Shown here: positions 35,269-49,179 of the stretch, piece after piece | Layout: every line of letters begins with the position of its first letter | How positions within the stretch are numbered: the stretch's first letter is position 1 | NCBI GenBank assembly: GCA_028829895.1 | Contig: CM054178.1 | Coordinates: 88,701,558-88,765,557 of the forward strand | Source of the DNA: Sinotaia quadrata | Taxonomy: Eukaryota; Mollusca; Gastropoda; Architaenioglossa; Viviparidae | Direction: 5' to 3' | DNA: 64,000 nt | Position numbers and translations under genes: made by a program | The notes under the pieces: generated by a model | What the model was told of the DNA's origin: nothing | What the model saw: only the letters and a program-made list of their open reading frames with translations | Database searches by the model: none

Positions 35269-37478
35269 AAATAATCAGAAGTAGTAACAAATTCACTGAG
35301 AAGAAAACATTCGTTTAGGTCCAATGATTCCATTTCACATACTATTAATTATGTGCGGACAAGTGTGCACTGTCCATTGGAAGACATCAAGATTAATATG
35401 GGCGTGTTCTTTGTAGGAAAACTGCCTTAGATGGTGTTAAGATGGTTTTTAAGATAATGCGCTTTGTGAAAACTTGTATACAGTACAGTGAGCTGTGGAG
35501 AGAGGTATTTATATAAAACCATTTGTGGTGTGTTATGGCTTTATACGTTCACCTATTTTAACTTCATATACCAATGCTATAGCGTCTGTATCCACGCCCT
35601 ACATCTTTTACTTAGTAATTATGGCCACCCGGGTATCTACTCATCCTATCACGCTAATTGAGCTCCTAGACGCTTAATATCAAGAATCAGAGAGAACAAG
35701 CTTATGGGACAGTCAAACTAAAATAATGTTATGGGACAGTCAAACTAAAATAATGTTATGATAAATCAATGAAATAACGCACGGTTGGGAAATAACAATA
35801 AAAATACATCATAAATCTTTCCGCGAGCAGCCTGAGTAGAGGAATGCTTACATCAGTGCTAATTTACGCTGGCAAATAAATATACCTAGTAGGCTCCAAA
35901 TAAAGTAACTGCAAGTACGTTTCCGTAAATTACAGCAGTGCATATTCTACAGTTTTTCATCACTTCAAATTTATTATATTAAATGAACATAGGGTTCTTG
36001 TTCAATTAATTATTTATTCTTTTTGCTATGAATTATATTATATATATATATATATTCATTTGCGGTTTATTTCGATATTAGGCTTTTCTTGAACAGTGAA
36101 CGCTTTCCTAACCCTTTGCCGGCTAGGAATGATGTGCGTGCAACCTGTCACGTGTCTTTTCATTCAGATCAGTCGATGCCTGCAGGCAGTGAGAGGTCAG
36201 CATCATATTTTTCTTTACAGAGTTCTTTTTACTCGTTCCAGGATTAGAATACATTCTCATTTCCCTGCCCCCCCCCCTTTTTTTTTGTTGTTGTTGATTT
36301 AAATCTTTAACTTTAAAATTGGATGCTTGATCTTTCCTCCCTATTATGGGTTGTACATGGAACTTAGAAGACTCTTGACTAGATAAGTTAAATATGTCTC
36401 TGTATTGTGTGAATGGTTAGATTTTATTAAGGATGTTAAATTATTTGAAACATGTTTAACTTTTATATCTTGCAGAGGCATATGCCAAATAAGTATTTAT
36501 TAATGTAATAATTTGCAACACCCTTAGACACTGCAATTACCTATGTGTCAGAATTTTTGATTTCAATCTATCTTTATTCTGAACTCTGTGGTGTGGGCTT
36601 TGGGTGCCTGATTCTGATGTTATTCATGACGTGTCCTACTAAGTATTTACCAGCGTGATTTGTCTTGTGCCAGCACATTTAACCCTGAAGCTTTGTCGTG
36701 ATTGTGAACAGTTACTACAGTGCAGCTTGAACTTGATCAGACTATTCGTGTTTATGATGAAAAACTAGGTCAAACAGAATTTGCTTATTCATTTTAAATA
36801 TTATTAAACTTTTATTAAATTTTTATTAATTGTTCAATCTAGTGTAACTGTTAGTCCAACGAAACCTCTTTTGTTTGTTATCGTAATCTATAGTGATTGT
36901 CCCACGATTACGTCTTGTGCTCTGTCCATCTATATATCTATTTATGTATCTGTTTTATACAATACATTTATCGGTTTAAATAACTAAATTGGGGCCGTGA
37001 GTCAAATTGGCGGCGTACCAGCATATCGGCGTAAAGGTTGCAGATATGCATATTTAACTAGTAGTCCATATTTTGAATCAACACTTGTAGATGCTTTATG
37101 TCATTAACTAACTGATATAATTGGTATAATTCATTAGTACAACGTCATCCCAGAGTACAGTGGCGACATTACCCTTAAATAATCACAAAGATCGCAGTAA
37201 TTTAACGTCAACTTACTACATATGCACGCAGTGACTAACCTTTACGGTATTTTTGAAAGGCAGTTATTTACCACTAAACTGTAAAGCAAGTATTTAGTGA
37301 ATTAAATTATCCTGTAGACAGATAGATTTACTGCTTCTTTATCTTTATGTTAGACCTTACCATTAATTATCACTTAGGTATATTTAATAATTTATATAAT
37401 ATCATATAAGCATGTAGATTTACCATAAAATATTTACATAGACAACAAGATTTTTTCACTACATTAGCACTTAGGATT
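35269..37478. other. Unique AT-rich DNA
   Basis: A short duplication (TTATGGGACAGTCAAACTAA) near 35702 and 35728, a TA tract near 36040, and a C9 run followed by a T-rich run near 36270. No exon recognised. Confidence 0.5.
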
Positions 37479-37650
37479 AGTTAGACAGATAATGTTTTCC
37501 CTCTTAATTATCATTTAAACTAGTTAGACAGATAATGTTTGTCCACTAAATTATCATTTAGACTAGTTAGACTGATAATGTTTGTCCACTAAATTATCAT
37601 TTAGACTAGTTAGACTGATAATGTTTGTCCACTAAATTATCATTTAGATA
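37479..37650. repeat. 43-bp minisatellite, 4 copies
   Basis: AGTTAGAC at 37479, 37522, 37565 and 37608, with TCCACTAAATTATCATTTAG in the best copies. Confidence 0.92.
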
Positions 37651-37810
37651 ATGACTGATTCAGTAAATTGCTTTCAAACCAGTTGGTATCGTTCAGATAA
37701 ACAGTGAATAAAGTTAAATATCACTTAGAAGGAGTCTTTCCACTAAATTAGTATTTAAGCAAGATTCTGCATACTATTGTCTATTTATCGTGTCACGCCC
37801 TCATTCTTAA

Positions 37811-37972
37811 CGATTCTGCATACATACTTTTGGCTATTTCTCTTGGTTATGCCCTCATTCCAAACGATTCTGCATACATACTTTTGGCTATTTCTCTTGG
37901 TTATGCCCTCATTCCAAACGATTCTGCATACATACTTTTGGCTATTTCACTTGGTCATCCCCTCATTCCATG
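37811..37972. repeat. 54-bp minisatellite, 3 copies
   Basis: CGATTCTGCATACATACTTT at 37811, 37865 and 37919. Confidence 0.93.
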
Positions 37973-39388
37973 CAAAAAAATGAAACTGAGTTTACGTTGC
38001 ATCATTTACAGGCATGAAACTATAACAACTGTACTTTGTGCATATTAAATAAAATAGAGAAACATTTAAAATAATTTAATAGTAGTGATGCTATGTGATT
38101 TTACGTCAGATGAAAGTTTTCCTTGCAAGACAACCAACACAGAATTATTATCTAATTCGCAATAACATGACTTTATTCGTTTAACTTTTATAAGATACTC
38201 CATTCCTGTAAAAGTAAAATATGTCAGGCCATATAAATTGTTGAAAAGCATTTTATTATGTATTCTCTTTAAGATGACGAACTAAAGTCTTTGTTGATTA
38301 TAGATATAAATTGTCTGATCTCGATATTTTTCTGACATCAGTTTGTTATTAAAATAAAATAAAATAATTAATATACATACATAAATATATGAATATGTAA
38401 ATGTACACAAATGCTAATAGAATAAATTCAAGGATTCCTCTTAATAAATGAAAATTTGCTTTATAGCTTTAAAGTTTTGATTCGATGTTCTTTACACGAT
38501 CAAGAACAGCACACTCATATATATGTCACTCTAACTGCTGCTCACTTTGATTTTCAAACCGAAAATATTTTAACTTCAAATGTAAAAGCAGTCTCGTTGT
38601 AAATTATATAAAATTATTTTGTGTTAACAGAGGATCTTGCAATGTTTTCTATAGTTATGTGAGTTTCAATTCTATACTAATGTTGCACATGGTTTCGCTT
38701 TTGTCGCATCAATGACCACAGAAGTGTGACATTGTACTTCTCTACATCATTTCAATATTGCAAACGTCTATCCTTGCATTCTCAGCTATTTGCCTTTTAT
38801 GTTAAGATATTTCTCTTATATTTCCACCCGCTTGCATTGTGTCATCAACATCATTGACGCCATAATCAGCATCCCTTGCTAGCTCGTCATAGACAAAGGA
38901 CTTTTATTTCCATTTTTTAAAAATCCTGGAATTTTTTTTATATTTCCAACCATTTGCATTGCATATTGCATCGTCATCATCGTCGTCGTCATCATCATTT
39001 GTTTGTAATTCATAGACTAAGGTCTTGCATTTCTAAATGCATTTAATTGTATTCCAGAAATTTCTGTACATTTACATTGCATTATCCATCATCATTATAA
39101 TTTTAATCATCGTCATCATCATCATCATCATCATATTTGTTTTGCTTTTTATAGACACATGACTTGTAATTTCTGGTTTTTTTCCTTGTATTTCCATATA
39201 TTTGCGTGATTTTCAGAAAGATTTGCATTTATTTGTATTTCTCTTGGCGTGCCTTGTATTCCAGTTGAGTTGTTATTATTTCCAGATTTCTGCGTGGCTG
39301 TCCAAATACGCCTATATCCCAGAATAATTGCAGGGCATTTCCACTTATTATTTTGTAGACGTATTCTGGACATTAATGTGAAAAGGAA
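37973..39388. other. Unique DNA with (ATC)n tracts
   Basis: CATCATCGTCGTCGTCATCA near 38970 and (CAT)n near 39110-39133. No exon recognised. Confidence 0.55.
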
Positions 39389-39616
39389 CATACCACTGGT
39401 TAAGTGGTACTGATGTAATGTACATAATGACCACATACCACTGGTAAAGTGGTACTGATGTAATGTACATAATGACCATATACCACTGGTAAAGTGGTAC
39501 TGATGTATGTACATAATGACTACATAACACTGGTAAAGTGTTACTGATGTAATGTACATAATGACCATATACCACTGGTAAAGTGGTACTGATGTAATGT
39601 ACATAATGACTACATA
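39389..39616. repeat. 44-46 bp palindromic minisatellite, 5 copies
   Basis: Units contain ACCACTGGTAAAGTGGT, a perfect 6-bp inverted repeat (ACCACT/AGTGGT). In the fourth copy both arms changed together (AACACT/AGTGTT), preserving the palindrome. Confidence 0.92.
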
Positions 39617-40395
39617 ACTTTCAACATAAATACGCGTATTTGTATTTTGAAAATATTTAAACTGCACCGTTTCTGAAGTTTACTTCACAAGTTTCTTAAG
39701 ATTACTTTTAAAAGTACAGTTTGCTGTACTTTACTGAATATGTGAAATTAAAGACAAAAAACGTCATTGTTGCTCAAGGTAGAAATACCTTTATTTTTGT
39801 GTAGGATAACATTGCTTGTACATTCCACGACTATTTCGACATCTACTATTACTACCACCACCAGTTTCACTGCCTCCACAATTATTACTACTATTACTAT
39901 TCTACTGGAGATTTATTTAAAATGTCAATTAAATTAAGATCAATAAGGGCTTTACATTGAGAGGCAAAGAATGAGTATCCCTTCCCTAGCTGGCGAGAGA
40001 TGTAGCTTACAGAAAAAGTATTCTGTGACAAAAAGTAGTGAGGGCTTTAATTTCCCCACTTTTCTCGTGCGAACTCTGCACCTGCTGACGCATCTTTTCG
40101 ATTCCCGGTCATTTATTTTCCACTACAAAGATTTCTCGCAAATCTTAGAAATATTTTCTACACTACTCCTGCATCGCAAAGCATTTAATTTGATTCCATT
40201 TTTATCTGTGAGAAATTAATTTATTTGAATCTAATGTTGTGAAAATCAACACGTACACCACTATTACTATTACAGAAAAGATATGTCATATGGTAATGAC
40301 GTCATACAGCAATACATAGATTACTAATGATGTCATACTGAAACGCTCGCCAGTTGCAAGTATTTCATACATAGCAATGCATCAATTATTATGCC
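39617..40395. other. Unique DNA
   Basis: ACTATTAC triplet-type repeats near 39845-39900; no exon recognised. Confidence 0.5.
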
Positions 40396-40710
40396 GTCAT
40401 ATAGAGCAACATGCCAAGTTACTGTGATATTAAAAATCATTAAGTCAAATATTAAGGATAGCACACGAAGCATTTCAAAGATGTTAAAGTTGTCATATAG
40501 AGCAACATGCCAAGTTACTGTGATATTATTAAAAATCATTAAGTCAAATATTAAGGATAGCACACGAAGCATTTCAAAGATGTTAAAGTTGTCATATAGA
40601 GCAACATGCCAAGTTACTGTGATATTATTAAAAATCATTAAGTCAAATATTAAGGATAGCACACGAAGCATTTCAAAGATGTTAAAGTTGTCATATAGAG
40701 CAATACGTTA
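40396..40710. repeat. 96-99 bp minisatellite, 3 copies plus partial
   Basis: GTCATATAGAGCAACATGCC at 40396, 40492 and 40591, with GTCATATAGAGCAATACG at 40690. The first copy lacks three bases (ATT). Looser TCATA...AGCAATACGTCA repeats continue to about 40900. Confidence 0.93.
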
Positions 40711-42962
40711 GATACTAACGCGCAATCATGACAGCAATACGTCAGACACCAATTATACCATACAGAGCAATTTACTAACAATGTTATATAGAGCAATACG
40801 TCATACGTCAAATAATAATGATGTCATTACACAGCAAGATATCAGAGTTTTAAGTAATACTGAGCGATACGTCTGCTATTAATAATGCTATGTATAACAA
40901 TTTTTCTTTTATTAATGACGTTACGTAGTAATAAACATGACACTAATGTTATCACGTTATTGCAATATGATACTGAAAATATTTTGTATATCAATATGTC
41001 GATGATATATCAAATGCAACTACATGAAACTAATTATGGCATAGAAATAATTTTTTCAGATTAATTATTATAATTTGCAAATCAATGTTATATACTTGCA
41101 AAAGCAATGTAACCGTTAAATTTTTTAGAACAATCTTAAACTGTATTATGTCTGGTCCTAATTACATTAAAATGCAATTTGCTTAATGCCTGTAATGTCG
41201 TATATGGAAATCTGCCTGATTATACATTTTTATGCAAAACAAAAGTCACGCTGATACCAACATTATCGGATACAGTGAAGACAACTAAAACAACAGTCTC
41301 TACAATAATCAGTGGCTTCTTGCAAAATAGTTTGCATGATTCATAAAGGAAAATTTCAAAAGAATTACCCCCCCCCCAAACAACAAACGTAATTTGATTT
41401 GTGATTTAATGCTGTCAATAAATATATCACTCACTGTACGACAATATTCTAATTTATGTTCTTTCCCCTTTCTTCTGAATATAAGAAGATCTTCATGTGG
41501 AAAGTTTAGAAAATATTTGATCAGAATACACCAAATACCAAAGACGACGAATTCAGAAATCGTATTTCCCAGAATGCAAAGTGAGATTCGTGGAGTTAAG
41601 GAGGCCGATAGAATAAGTAGGCGGTTGCACATATCCTGTAAAAAGGTTCATGGAATAAGGAAGTGAGATTAATTGAATAAGTAGATTAGGTCAATGGTTT
41701 TTATAGAATGAAAGTTATTGGATTAAGGAAGAGATGTTTATTGAATAAGGAAATAACTTTCATTGATTAATGAAGTGAAATACATTGAATAAAACGTAAA
41801 GACAATTAGTTTAAGGAATGGAGGCTACTGTATTAAGGAAATGAGGGTAACATAATACGGTAACTTCAATTGATTAAAGAAGTGAGGATCACACTAGACG
41901 GAGAGTAAAGTTGATATAATTAGTTATTCCATATGTGGAATGCGGTGTGAAATCTGGGTATATGACTACTCAGTTCATACATATAATAATACAAGCGACA
42001 TCTAGAGAGGTAAGGTAAGGTGTAAATAAAAGAAATGACGTTTACAAAGAATAGTAAAATCCACATGTAAAATAAAGAAGTAAAATCAATAGGAAAAATT
42101 CAGATAAAAAATAAAGGAAGTTAAGTTTAAAACAAGAAATGTGAGTCCACAAGTAAAATAAAGGGAGTGAAATCTAGAAAACAAGAGCAAATGTTCACAA
42201 AAATAAATAAACGAGGAAAATGACTAGGAAAGAACAATGATGAAGTTTAAAAGTCCGTATGCAGAATAAAGGTTTTACAGTCTTTCTAACTCTTCCTCTG
42301 CATTTTTTATAAACAGAGTTAGCTCTAGATAGCGAATATGCGGTCAGAGAGGAAAGAGAGTTACTGTAGTTTAGCGATGAAAGCAACTTACTCATTGGCC
42401 ACTGCGCACGTCCCAACTTGCAGCATCAAGTTGTCATGGAGGCGTAGATATTGAAAGTCCTGTGGCTGAGTACTCGACCTTCACACATCATTCCTTCTTG
42501 ACGTAAGCCACAAGTCTTTTATTTTCTCGCCGATAGAACCACTATGAACTAATTTCAGAAATCAGCTACTTAAATTTTGTTTAGTGATATATATACAACC
42601 ACATCCAGCTGCTGGAAACACATAAATTGAAACACCGCTTCATTGTGAAGACGTGTTACCGCATTTGATCATGTATAAGTGCTTGAAGCTGGCGCAGAAA
42701 ATATTTGCATGCCTATAGTTGTCGATAAACAGCTTAGCCTGGAGGGGGGTAGCCATTATTTGAGTTGTCCTTCCTTAAAGCGAGCTGTTGCCTTGCCTAC
42801 TTGTGCTGCTTACATTTCTAATGAACAGACAAATTAAGACTTCCATCGCTGTGCTTCTTGTGGCGTTAGGACAGTTGTCGCGGAATACAATGGCTGCCTG
42901 AACAGCTGAACACTGCGACTCACATATACCTACGTGTTCACGCCATAATGTGGTTTGAACGT
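40711..42962. other. AT-rich DNA, no gene recognised
   Basis: Degenerate AGCAATACGTCA repeats to about 40900 and degenerate TGAATAAGGAAGTGA-type repeats at 41640-41900. The overlapping 107- and 90-codon frames at 41309-41666 on opposite strands match no family. Confidence 0.5.
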
Positions 42963-43425
42963 AATTTGTTCACTGCTTTAAAGAAAATGAATGCAACTTA
43001 TAATAATTTGTTCACTGCTTTAAAGAAAATGAATACAACTTATAATAATTTGTTCACTGCTTTAAAGAAAATGAATGCAACTTATAATATTTTTTTCACT
43101 GCTTTAAAGAAAATGAATACAAGTTATAATAATGGATCACTTTAAAAAAATTAATACAAGTTATAATAATGGATCGCCTTAAAAGAAAATTAATAAAATT
43201 ATAATAATGGATCGCCTTTAAAGAAAATTAATACAAGTTATAATAATGGATCGCATTTAAAGAAAATTAATAAAAGTTATAATAATGGATCGCCTTTAAA
43301 GGAAATTAATAAAAGTTATAATAATGGATCGCCTTTAAAGAAAATTAATACAAGTTATAATAATGGATCGCCTTTAAAGAAAATTAATAAAAGTTATAAT
43401 AATGGATCACATTTAAAGTTGAAAG
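42963..43425. repeat. Two adjoining related arrays, 42 bp then ~39 bp
   Basis: Four 42-bp units (AATTTGTTCACTGCTTTAAA from 42963 and 43005) pass into about seven ~39-bp units (AATGGATCGCCTTTAAAGAA). Both share TTTAAAGAAAATKAATRCAA, so the second type likely arose from the first by replacement of its left part. Confidence 0.92.
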
Positions 43426-43537
43426 AAAGAATGAGATCACTGAAGTGTTTCAGAAAATCTCTCCGCGCTCTCACGGACCATATCCGTTCGCTCATCGCCA
43501 ATAATTTCTCAGGCACCGAATACACCACGTCACTGCC

Positions 43538-44154
43538 CGGCAAACACTGAACTTAGACACTGAATCCACACACCACTAGTCGGCAAGCACTGAACATAGA
43601 CACTGAATCCACACACCACTAGCCGGCAAGCACTGAACATAGACACTGAATCCACACACCACTAGCCGGCAAGCACTGAACATAGACACTGAATCCACAC
43701 ACCACTAGCCGGCAAGCACTGAACATAGACACTGAATCCACACACCACTAGCCGGCAAGCACTGAACATAGACACTGAATCCACACACCACTAGCCGGCA
43801 AGCACTGAACTTAGACACTGAATCCACACACCACTAGCCGGCAAGCACTGAACTTAGACACTGAATCCACACACCACTAGCCGGCAAGCACTGAACTTAG
43901 ACACTGAATCCACACACCACTAGCCGGCAAGCACTGAACTTAGACACTGAATCCACACACCACTAGCCGGCAAGCACTGAACTTAGACACTGAATCCACA
44001 CACCACTAGCCGGCAAACACTGAACTTAGACACTGAATCCACACACCACTAGCCGGCAAACACTGAACATAGACACTGAATCCACACACCACTAGCCGGC
44101 AAACACTGAACATAGACACTGAATCCACACACCACTAGCCGGCAAGCACTGAAC
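43538..44154. repeat. 43-bp minisatellite, 14 copies
   Basis: CGGCAAGCACTGAACATAGA recurs exactly every 43 bp from 43538 to 44140. Two one-base variants (CAT/CTT AGACAC and AAGCAC/AAACAC) occur in blocks, showing stepwise expansion. Confidence 0.97.
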
Positions 44155-45073
44155 CCGATCAAAATCCTTGTCAGTCTTATGCTCACTGAGAATTATCAGA
44201 CCGCATTATCATTTTTCCGGAGACATACCAAATTGACGTACACTCTCCGTATTCTCTACACAAATGATCGAGCCCTCTCATTTCTCCATTTCATGTTGTA
44301 GCTTCCGCCGATGTCAAGAAAAAGATGAGCAAAGAGTTGACATTTTGCCGAAAACATGCATGATAGCTTAGGTCAACCACTCATGCACATTTTCAACGCT
44401 TATTATCGATATTTTCCTGTCACACCCTATCACCCCCTCCCCCTTCACTAGGCTGACTCGCCGGCTTCGCTTCGTCTTGCTGCCCACTAACTCCCTGTAA
44501 GGCATTCGTGTGTTTCACAGATAGCACTAGAAACCATTTTGACGCAGACTTCCGCAAAGCTAACACGGCACCATATTTCCTACCGTGAAGGAAAAATATG
44601 GTAAGAAGTGATATGCGTTTGTAATTTGTCTGGGGGTGGGTGGAGGTGGGCGAGTAGGTGAATTAATTGTACTTTAAAAAAATGAAACTTTCAGTCAAGA
44701 TGTGATGTTTTTGTGCATTTTGATGTTTACTCAAATTAGTTTCTTAGTGTCTCGACACGCAGGATTAAATGTGCTTAATAAAAACCTTGCAAAACAAACT
44801 GAAGTTCTTTGAGTATATACGAAAACCTTTGTCTGCAGCGTTTAATGCAGACATTTAGAAGATGGCAAAAGGAAGACCAAAAAGCAAAAGCAATTATTTA
44901 ACTAAAGTTGTGAGTAAAAATTGCTAAAATAAATCAATTAAAATAAATAAACGGTTGTCAGAAAGTTGACAATTCTCACATCCTCCCCCTAAAAAATAAA
45001 ATAAAATTCAATATCACCTTTTTTACCACAAACGCATTAGCATACGCACCATTTACAAGAGTCTCAAGAGAAA
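44155..45073. other. Unique DNA
   Basis: Moderate GC to about 44600, then AT-rich. No exon recognised. Confidence 0.5.
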
Positions 45074-45290
45074 TCGACGTCCTGAATAAAGTTACAAAGA
45101 CCACGTCCTGAATAAAGTTACAAAGACCACGTCCTGAATAAAGTTATAAAGACCACGTCCTGAATAAAGATATAAAGACCACGTCCTGAATAAAGTTACA
45201 AAGACCACGTCCTGAATAAAGTTATAAAGACCACGTCCTGAATAAAGTTATAAAGACCACCTCCTGAATAAAGATATAAAGACCACGTCA
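45074..45290. repeat. 26-bp minisatellite, about 8 copies
   Basis: ACGTCCTGAATAAAGTTACA with TATA and GATATA variants; CGTCCTG at 45078 and 45104. Confidence 0.95.
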
Positions 45291-45737
45291 ATCTCTAAAC
45301 CTTAGTTAATCTGTCTTGGGTCTGTCATTTTTCTGGTTATCCTGCAGTGTAGTTTTTACGTGTGTCCGGCATTTGCTTTTAAAGAGAATTCTGAACACTA
45401 AAGCAAATATTGATCACTAGATTGTTTCTACCATAAAGTCAGTAAAGACGTCTTTCTCTAGACTTCGTCACTAGAATTCAACTGCCACCGTCTTCCGGAT
45501 CGCTGGCACACACAAAGACCCCGATAACATACTTGATGTAAACATGACGGCTGCCATAGCTTTACGACGATCAGCAAGGCGCATTGTCAGAATTTAGCTG
45601 CAACAGTCAGCCGTTCGGAAAGCCGTGACAGAGAAGTACTAGAGCCCTCCAACAACAGCAGCAACAACAACAACCCCAAATACCCATCTAACTGATCGAT
45701 ACATATACGCTTTTTTTCTCTCCTGAAGTCCAGCACG
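45291..45737. other. Unique DNA
   Basis: CAACAACAGCAGCAACAACA tract near 45650; no exon recognised. Confidence 0.5.
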
Positions 45738-45739
45738 CA

Positions 45740-45791
<52 letters not shown>

Positions 45792-45897
45792 ACACACACA
45801 CATACACACACACACACAAACACCACACACACATACACACACACACACACCACACCACACACAACACACACACATACACACACACGCATACACACAA
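45738..45897. repeat. (CA)n microsatellite, interrupted
   Basis: Pure CA run then CACATA, CAAACACCA and CACCA interruptions. Confidence 0.97.
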
Positions 45898-46440
45898 ACC
45901 GAGGTTAGCACAGCTGTTCACATAGGTCTCACACAGTACGTTACACTGACACATATTTTGTAACAGCTAGGCATGGCGAATTGAAACAAAAAGGATGAAA
46001 GTGAAACCAATAAGGTTCAATGGAGAGAAGAGAAAAAAAAAAGAATCATTACGGCAGCGACAAAACGCCCACGTCTGACTGACAGCAAAATGATCTCAGA
46101 TCTGACTAGTGAGCTCCGGAGACTAACGGCGTGTACAAATGTGTACTCGTGTACGAGTGGCCGAAAAGCCGAATGACGCAAACATTGATTTTACATGAAA
46201 ATAAATGTGATAATATTTTAAGCACAACATTTCACTAATCCAGTCAAATAGCATAGCAAGATTCTTTGGTTACATCAGAGACAATGGAGGAGAGAGGGAG
46301 AGATGAAGAGAGCTTATATATAAACGATAATTTTTTTTTAAATATCGAAGATGAGTCGAGAACAGGAAAAGTTAAAGGTAGTTAAAGGTATGGCTCTCCG
46401 AAAATGACATAGCTGCTAAGATGCGTGCAACAGTTAGCAG
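45898..46440. other. Unique DNA
   Basis: No exon recognised. Confidence 0.5.
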
Positions 46441-46603
<163 letters not shown>

Positions 46604-46872
46604 TCCATCTAAGAATGAATTTCTGAGAGTGCATACTTATATAAAACTATTTATATGGACACATAAAGGAAGAGCATTTTAAAAATATTTAAGACAAGCC
46701 ACACATTCAATTGAAATAAAAATTATAGCAAATATCCGTTTGTGAATTAGGTCCCCCAATGAAAGCTTTCTTATGTAAATCTACTTCAATCTCAGTAATC
46801 ATAAAATAAACAATATGACAACCACGTTTATAAATGAATATATGGCTTAGTCGCACGCGCGCACCTATAATG

Positions 46873-47460
46873 TTTGCATTAGGTCTGAGATATACAGTGG
46901 ACATGTTTGTATTGGGCTCTGAGATATACAGTGGACATTTTTGTATTGGGCTCTGAGATAGGTACAGTGGACATTTTGTATTGGGCTCTGCGATAGGTAC
47001 AGTGGACATGTTTGTATTGGGCTCTACGTTACGTACAGTGGACATGTTTGTATTGGGCTCTACGTTACGTACAGTGGACATGTTTGTATTGGGCTCTACG
47101 TTACGTACAGTGGACATTTTGTATTGGGCTCTACGTTACGTACAGTGGACATGTTTGTATTGGGCTCTACGTTACGTACAGTGGGCATGTTTGTATTGGG
47201 CTCTACGTTACGTACAGTGGACATGTTTGTATTGGGCTCTACGTTACGTACAGTGGACATGTTTGTATTGGGCTCTACGTTACGTACAGTGGACATTTTG
47301 TATTGGGCTCTACGTTACGTACAGTGGACATGTTTGCATTGGGCTCTGTGTGAAGTAGAGTGGACACACCTTTATCGGGCTCTGCTTTAGGTACAGATGA
47401 CATATTTGTATTGTGCATTAAGTACAGTGGACATCTTGTATTGGGCTCTGCTTTAAGTAC
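46873..47460. repeat. 36-bp minisatellite, about 16 copies
   Basis: GTACAGTGGACATGTTTGTA with TTGGGCTCTACGTTAC. Central copies are near-identical; outer copies carry GAGATA, GCGATA or TGCTTTAG in place of TACGTTAC. The 36-bp period gives open frames in several registers on both strands. Confidence 0.96.
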
Positions 47461-47870
47461 ACAGGAAGTGAAAATCGCGAGATGCGAGAATGACATTAAT
47501 AATAACTAAATACCCGACGTTCACTAATCGACGCAGCGCTGACTCCAGATCCCATAATGATCCGATAAAAGGTTACCGACGACTCAGAAATAGGCCAATA
47601 GGAAACTTCAATTCTCAGAGGAATCAGAGGCCCAGACGACATGAACACAAATCGTGCAGTATTAAAAACAAGATAAAATAAAGATTATAACATTCGTTTG
47701 CATTTTGCGTCTTAAAATATTCATATTATGTATTTATACATTGTCAGATATATTTATGGAGAACGTACAACCTTCAAGTGAAAGAGCAACATAGTTACAC
47801 TATATATATATATGCTGAGTATACACTGGCATGTGAGCAGACAATAAAATAACTGTTCATACACAAAGCA
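47461..47870. other. Unique DNA
   Basis: A 63-codon plus-strand frame (47490-47681) matches no family. Confidence 0.45.
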
Positions 47871-48245
47871 CAGCAGACATTGGCTGGTGGCCTTATATAC
47901 ACAATGCAGAACAGACACTTGCTAGAAGCCTCACATGTACAGTGCACAACGGACACTTGTTAGAGGCCTCATGTATACAATGCACATCAGACTTGCTAGA
48001 GGCCTCATGTATACATTGCACATCATACACTTGTTAGAGGCCACATGTATACATCAGACACTTGTTAGAGGCCACATGTATACATTGCACATCATACACT
48101 TGTTAGAGGCCACATGTATACATCAGACACTTGTTAGAGGCCTCATGTATACAATGCACATCAGACTTGCTAGAGGCCTCATGTGTACAATGCAGAGCAG
48201 ACACTTGCTAGAGGCCTCATGTGTACAATGCAGAGCAGACACTGC
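47871..48245. repeat. ~38-bp minisatellite with higher-order pattern, about 10 copies
   Basis: ACTTGYTAGAGGCCTCATGT and a GCCACATG variant. Two short units lacking the TGCACATCATACA part alternate with long ones at 48025-48130. Confidence 0.93.
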
Positions 48246-48420
48246 CCACAGTGGAGAATCACAGAATATGATGAGATCGATTTTGTAAACTGCCTTGTTT
48301 GAAAATATCCAGTACTGTAAGCAAACTGAGCAATACTGTATGATTAGCAGAGAACAGAATGGAATGGAGGAAACTGGTTGTCAGGTCATCAGTGGCGCCC
48401 CAACGGTCGACAAGAATAAG

Positions 48421-48430
48421 GGATAGATAG

Positions 48431-48461
<31 letters not shown>

Positions 48462-48502
48462 GATAGTTAGATAGATAGATATATAGATAGACAGACAGAT
48501 AG
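48421..48502. repeat. (GATA)n microsatellite
   Basis: GATA units with single-base interruptions and GACA units at the end. Confidence 0.95.
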
Positions 48503-48659
48503 AATGAAAGAAAGAGAGAGGAAGAGAAAGAAAAGTTAAATATTGCTAAAAGATAATAAATTATTACGAAGTAAACATAATTAAAGTGTATCGTCTCATT
48601 AAAAGTGTTTCTTTGTTATAAAACAAATATGTAGACGATAGTGGTGGTCAAGAGGTGTT

Positions 48660-49120
48660 GGCTAAGATAAGAAACACTGACTATGAGATATTGGCTAAAA
48701 TAATCAGCGCTTGATAAAAAAGCTGGTTAATAAATGTTGGCTAATAACTAATATTTAATAATGTTGCTTATGAGGAGCTGGTTAAGAAGTGCTGGCTACA
48801 TAGTTATGAATTGCTGTTTAAGAAGTGTGTTGGATAATTAATGGTTATGAATTGATGTTGAAAAGTGTTGGCTAAATGGTTGTGAAATTTTGGTTAAAAA
48901 ATGGCGGCTAAATTGTAATGAATTGCGGGTTAAAAAGTGATGGCTAAATGGTAATGAATTGCTGGTTAAAAAAATGTCGACTAAATTGTAATGAATTGCT
49001 GGTTAAAAAAATGTTGGCTAAATTGTAATGAATTGCTGGTTTAAAAGTGTTGGCTAAATGGTAGTGAATTGCTGGTTTAAAAGTGTTGGCTAAATGGTAA
49101 TGAACTGCTTGTTAAGAATT
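48660..49120. repeat. Degenerate ~35-bp minisatellite
   Basis: GTTGGCTAAATGGTAATGAA with TTGCTGGTTAAAAA. Right-hand copies are more alike than left-hand ones. Confidence 0.85.
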
Positions 49121-49179
49121 GTTGGATGAAACGTGCTGGCATAAAAAAGTTGTTTACTACATACGGACAAGGACAGAAA

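Noticed and set aside
46707..47496. Overlapping repeat proteins in several frames on both strands
   Set aside because: The 36-bp unit has few stops in several registers, so every frame appears open; not evidence of a gene.
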